From NCBI RefSeq assembly GCF_030506325.1, contig NZ_CP120683.1, positions 3,795,001-3,859,000 on the forward strand: DNA of 64,000 bases, read 5' to 3'. Below the pieces are notes generated by a model, which was not told where the DNA came from, made no database searches, and saw only the letters and a list, made by a program, of their open reading frames with translations. This document shows positions 61,203-64,000 of the stretch, piece by piece (the stretch's first letter is position 1; the number at the start of each line of letters is the position of its first letter). This stretch comes from Tunicatimonas pelagia. Lineage in GTDB: Bacteria > Bacteroidota > Bacteroidia > Cytophagales > Cyclobacteriaceae. The position numbers and the translations under genes are program-made.

Positions 61203-61263
61203 GAATTTCCCGCTTAGTATCGTAATTAGTGTTAACAATGTTTAGCTCCTTACCTATTCAACC

Positions 61264-62859
61264 ATGCGTGCCCGTATCCGATCTCTATTTCTGCTGATTT
61301 GTATTTTATTGACGGTGGCCTGCCAGTCATCGGAGTCACCCTCCGTTGAGACCACTCTGGTGGATTCGGTGTCGGCGGTCAGTAGCTCGTACATTCCGCC
61401 TGCCTTTCAGGATGATAAGCGTAAGGAACAGTTGCAGTCTATTGCCCCGAGGTTAAAGGAACTTATGCAGCAACACGCCGACGACCGACATATTTCAGGC
61501 GTTGCCTGGGGCATTGTGGTGGATGATGAACTAGTGGTAGCCGATGCCTACGGACTGGCTAACCGGGAAGAAAATATTCCGGCTACAACCTCCTCTGTAT
61601 TTCGGATTGCCTCTATGACTAAAAGCTTTACAGCGATGGCGATACTAAAATTGCGGGATGAAGGGAAATTATCACTACACGATCCGGTTACCGAACATAT
61701 CCCCGAAGCAAAAAATCTGGAGTACCTCACCTCCGACGCTCCGGTAATGGCTATTGAAAACCTGCTGACTATGACTGCCGGCTTTCCCGAGGATAATCCT
61801 TGGGGTGATCGCCAACTAGATGAACCCGAACAAATGCTGCTGAATTTATTGCAGCAAACTCCCGCTTTCAGCAATGTACCCGCTTACGAATACGAGTACA
61901 GCAATACCGGATACGCCATGCTGGGCCTGATCGTGCAGCGGGTATCTGGGCAACCCTTTGGCGAGTACATCCGCGACAATATTTTCCAGCCGCTGGGCAT
62001 GAATGATACCTACTGGGAAGTTGATCGGGTACCCGACGATAAGCTGGTGATTGGCTACCGTTGGGCGGATAATGAACACAAACTAGAGCCGATGTTGCAC
62101 CACGGTATTTACGGAGCTATGGGCGGCTTACTCACGACCATTGAAGACTTTCGCAAGTACGTCAGTTTTCATTTATCAGCCTGGCCTCCTCGCAGCGAGG
62201 AAGATGATGGTCCGGTGAAGCGAAGTACGTTACGAGAAATGCATACCCCCCAATACGCGCGATTGATAGCCGAAGCCATCGACTGGAACGGCGAAACTTG
62301 TCCGGCGATGGTAGGCTACGGTTACGGACTCGGTATCTTGGAAAATTGTAAGGGTACCGTGCAAGTGTCGCATGGCGGAGCCCTTCCGGGCTTTGGCAGC
62401 AATTATAAATTCTATCCCGAGCTGGGTATTGGCTTTATGGCCTTTGGTAACCGAACCTACACTGCACCCTGGCCGTGGGAGGAAATCTTAAAACTGGTAT
62501 TTAATGAGTTTGATCTTCAGCCCCGCGTGCTTCCGGTTTCCGAAACCCTAGTCGAGCGGAAAGAAGACGTGGTGAATTTGATTCAAGACTGGGATGAGCA
62601 GACGGAAGAAGGATTAATAGCTGAAAATTTCTACTTGGATCGATCCAAAGAAAAAAGAAAAGCGGAGGCGGTGAACTTGCTAGACAGTGCGGGAACCATT
62701 CAATCCGTGACCGAACTCACGCCACAGAATCAGTTACGGGGAAGTTTTAAGATACAGGGAGAAAAGGGCGACATTCAGGTGTTTTTCACGCTAAGTCCCG
62801 AATCTGATGCCCGCTTACAGGCATTATGGCTAGATTTTGAAAGAAATAGTGAGAACTAA
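61264..62859 (+). CDS. Serine beta-lactamase-like (class C) lipoprotein
   Basis: The 531-residue protein has a lipobox LLTVAC with cysteine at residue 20. The beta-lactamase/transpeptidase-like fold follows, with the catalytic SMTKS (SxxK) near residue 120, the YSNTG (YxN) near 218 and SHGGALPG, the HGG substitute for KTG. The C-terminal 100 residues form a separate small domain. Such proteins include D-aminopeptidases, esterases and cell-wall hydrolases rather than true beta-lactamases. The physiological substrate is unknown. Confidence 0.93.
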   Translation: MRARIRSLFLLICILLTVACQSSESPSVETTLVDSVSAVSSSYIPPAFQDDKRKEQLQSIAPRLKELMQQHADDRHISGVAWGIVVDDELVVADAYGLANREENIPATTSSVFRIASMTKSFTAMAILKLRDEGKLSLHDPVTEHIPEAKNLEYLTSDAPVMAIENLLTMTAGFPEDNPWGDRQLDEPEQMLLNLLQQTPAFSNVPAYEYEYSNTGYAMLGLIVQRVSGQPFGEYIRDNIFQPLGMNDTYWEVDRVPDDKLVIGYRWADNEHKLEPMLHHGIYGAMGGLLTTIEDFRKYVSFHLSAWPPRSEEDDGPVKRSTLREMHTPQYARLIAEAIDWNGETCPAMVGYGYGLGILENCKGTVQVSHGGALPGFGSNYKFYPELGIGFMAFGNRTYTAPWPWEEILKLVFNEFDLQPRVLPVSETLVERKEDVVNLIQDWDEQTEEGLIAENFYLDRSKEKRKAEAVNLLDSAGTIQSVTELTPQNQLRGSFKIQGEKGDIQVFFTLSPESDARLQALWLDFERNSEN

Positions 62860-62876
62860 TTCTGAGCTGGATGGTA

Positions 62877-63557
62877 CTAAGAAAGATCAACTAGCTTGAA
62901 CCCTTGGCCGTGTACGGTTAGGATTTGTACATCTTCGTCGGGCTTGAGGTACTTGCGTAGTTTGGCAATATACACATCCATACTGCGAGCGTTGAAATAA
63001 CTATCGTCGCCCCACACTACTTTCAGGGCTTTAGTACGATCTACGGTCTGATTGACATTTTGGGCAAATAGCTTCAGTAGCTCCGATTCTTTAGAGGTAA
63101 GTTTGACTTCATGTTCGTCATGCTGTAGAATTCGCTTTTGGTAATCATAAGCGAATTTCCCGAAGGCATACTGGCTTTGCTCTGCATCTTCCGGTTGGGT
63201 GCGTCTCAGTATTGCCTGTATTCGCAGTAGTAGCTCTTCCATGCTGAAGGGTTTGGTAATATAGTCATCTGCTCCCAGTTTCAGTCCGGCAATAGTATCT
63301 TCTTTCATGGATTTAGCCGTCAGGAAAATCATCGGAATCTTACTATCCAATTGGCGAATTTCTTCGGCCAACTCAAACCCATCCATTTTGGGCATCATTA
63401 CATCTAGTATGCAGATAGATAAGCTATCTTCTTTCTTGAAAGTGGCTAATGCTTCTTCGCCATCGCGGCAGAGAATGGTTTCGTACCCTTTTGCCGTGAG
63501 GTAATCATTTAAAATCATGCCTAAGTTCTGATCGTCTTCAGCCAGTAATACCTTCAT
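62877..63557 (-). CDS. OmpR/PhoB-family response regulator
   Basis: The ATG at 63557 gives 226 residues; the frame runs 13 codons further into the kinase gene. The receiver domain has ILDVMMPKMDGFEL with the phosphorylated aspartate and TAKSMKEDTIAGLKLGADDYITKPF. The winged-helix DNA-binding domain ends NARSMDVYIAKLRKYLKPDEDVQILTVHGQGFKL. The start overlaps the end of the kinase gene by 20 bp, a coupled pair. Target genes are not visible. Confidence 0.96.
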   Translation of the reverse strand: MKVLLAEDDQNLGMILNDYLTAKGYETILCRDGEEALATFKKEDSLSICILDVMMPKMDGFELAEEIRQLDSKIPMIFLTAKSMKEDTIAGLKLGADDYITKPFSMEELLLRIQAILRRTQPEDAEQSQYAFGKFAYDYQKRILQHDEHEVKLTSKESELLKLFAQNVNQTVDRTKALKVVWGDDSYFNARSMDVYIAKLRKYLKPDEDVQILTVHGQGFKLVDLS

Positions 63558-64000
63558 ATTCGTAGGGTAAATAAACGTTGAAGGTGCTGCCTTCACCTAA
63601 TTTAGATTGTAGGGAAACCTGCCCGCCGTGAGCCTCCACAATAGACTGTACGTAAGATAAGCCCAGCCCAAATCCTTTTACATCGTGACGATTACCAGTG
63701 GGGGCTCGGTAAAATTTATCAAATACCCGGTTTTGTACTTCCCGGTTCATACCCATTCCCTGATCCTGTACTTCAATTACTAGTCCGTTGCGAGTGCTTT
63801 TGGTGCGAAGCGTTACCTGCGGAGCCTCGGGAGAGTACTTGTTGGCATTGTCAATGAGATTGGTCAGTACGTTGGACAAATGGTGCGGATCGGCAGAAAC
63901 CGTAGGTCGATCAGCTTGCAAATCAGTACAAAGCGAGCCTTCTCGTTTTTTGATAGACGGAGTAGCGTTTTTCTCTACTTTACGGATAAGCTCATGCACG
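63538..64000 (-). CDS. Sensor histidine kinase, N-terminal part cut by window edge
   Basis: Only the C-terminal 154 codons are present; the frame is open to the right edge. The HATPase_c domain is complete, with N-box NLIDNANKYSP, G1 box VQDQGMGM, F-box FDKFYRAPTG and G2 box GFGLGLSYV. The histidine box and sensor region lie beyond the window. It overlaps the response regulator gene by 20 bp, so the pair is a classical two-component system with the kinase first. Confidence 0.95.
   Translation of the reverse strand, partial: VHELIRKVEKNATPSIKKREGSLCTDLQADRPTVSADPHHLSNVLTNLIDNANKYSPEAPQVTLRTKSTRNGLVIEVQDQGMGMNREVQNRVFDKFYRAPTGNRHDVKGFGLGLSYVQSIVEAHGGQVSLQSKLGEGSTFNVYLPYEYEGITG

Noticed and set aside
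61264-62859. True class C beta-lactamase antibiotic-resistance gene
   Set aside because: The SxxK and YxN sites are present but KTG is replaced by HGG and the protein is a long lipoprotein with an extra C-terminal domain, which fits the broader esterase/peptidase group.

Overview
The window looks like a chromosomal segment of a Bacteroidota bacterium, probably order Cytophagales. Evidence: moderate GC; lipoproteins with short lipoboxes ending in GC or AC; a Bacteroidota-type ECF sigma factor; several TAnnTTTG-type -7 promoter boxes; an almost complete lack of Shine-Dalgarno sequences; and families common in that phylum (DUF4105, ThuA, multi-copy parvulin lipoproteins ahead of MoxR, energy-transducer TonB proteins, UvrA with a reduced first zinc module). 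No rRNA, tRNA, CRISPR array, insertion sequence or prophage was recognised. Both window edges cut genes: parB on the left and a sensor histidine kinase on the right.

Layout. 1-1.7 kb: parB (partial) and parA on the minus strand. 1.9-6.6 kb: a YghO-like acyltransferase, a PfkB sugar kinase and a compact egtB-egtD pair for ergothioneine. 7.1-12.5 kb: three consecutive, overlapping parvulin-type peptidyl-prolyl isomerase genes (two lipoproteins and a SurA-like protein) followed by a MoxR ATPase. 12.5-15.6 kb: an orphan protein, an SLC13-type anion transporter and a small exported protein. 15.6-28.6 kb, mostly minus strand: stress and housekeeping genes (GNAT, superoxide dismutase, pirin, SDR, nucleoside hydrolase, two AraC regulators, endonuclease III) mixed with AT-richer orphan genes (LprI-like, YwqG-like, DUF4241, unknown). 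28.4-31 kb: an ECF sigma factor with a small overlapping partner gene, and a large exported protein.

31.3-43.1 kb: uvrA; an AAA ATPase/DUF4276 pair; a cytochrome c-sugar dehydrogenase fusion; an unusual beta-rich protein with a lysine-rich tail; a MOSC protein; an ethanolamine-type permease with a PIG-L deacetylase; a stand-alone RibD-type deaminase; and a ThuA protein. 43.2-48.1 kb: a HepT/MntA type VII toxin-antitoxin pair, an LpoB/COG3014/lipoprotein cell-envelope cluster and MtfA. 48.2-51 kb: small and poorly characterised genes around a divergent promoter. 51.1-58.3 kb: a large FAD/Fe-S dehydrogenase, DUF427, a second ATPase/TOPRIM pair (AAA + DUF3226) and aspS. 58.6-64 kb: a duplicated-TonB-domain protein coupled to a DUF4105 membrane protein, a class C beta-lactamase-like lipoprotein and an OmpR-type two-component system.

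The most interesting material is the presence of two unrelated two-gene operons of the same design, an ABC-type AAA ATPase followed by a small TOPRIM-like protein with a 1-nt stop/start overlap (34.4-36.1 kb and 54.6-56.4 kb). Both resemble split OLD/PARIS/AbiL-type anti-phage modules. With the HepT/MntA pair they suggest scattered defence genes rather than one defence island. Other notable points are the minimal ergothioneine pair, the tandem TonB-domain protein, an in-frame 15-bp minisatellite, a lysine-rich tail protein, period-7 intergenic repeats, and one strong Shine-Dalgarno site in a lineage that normally lacks them.
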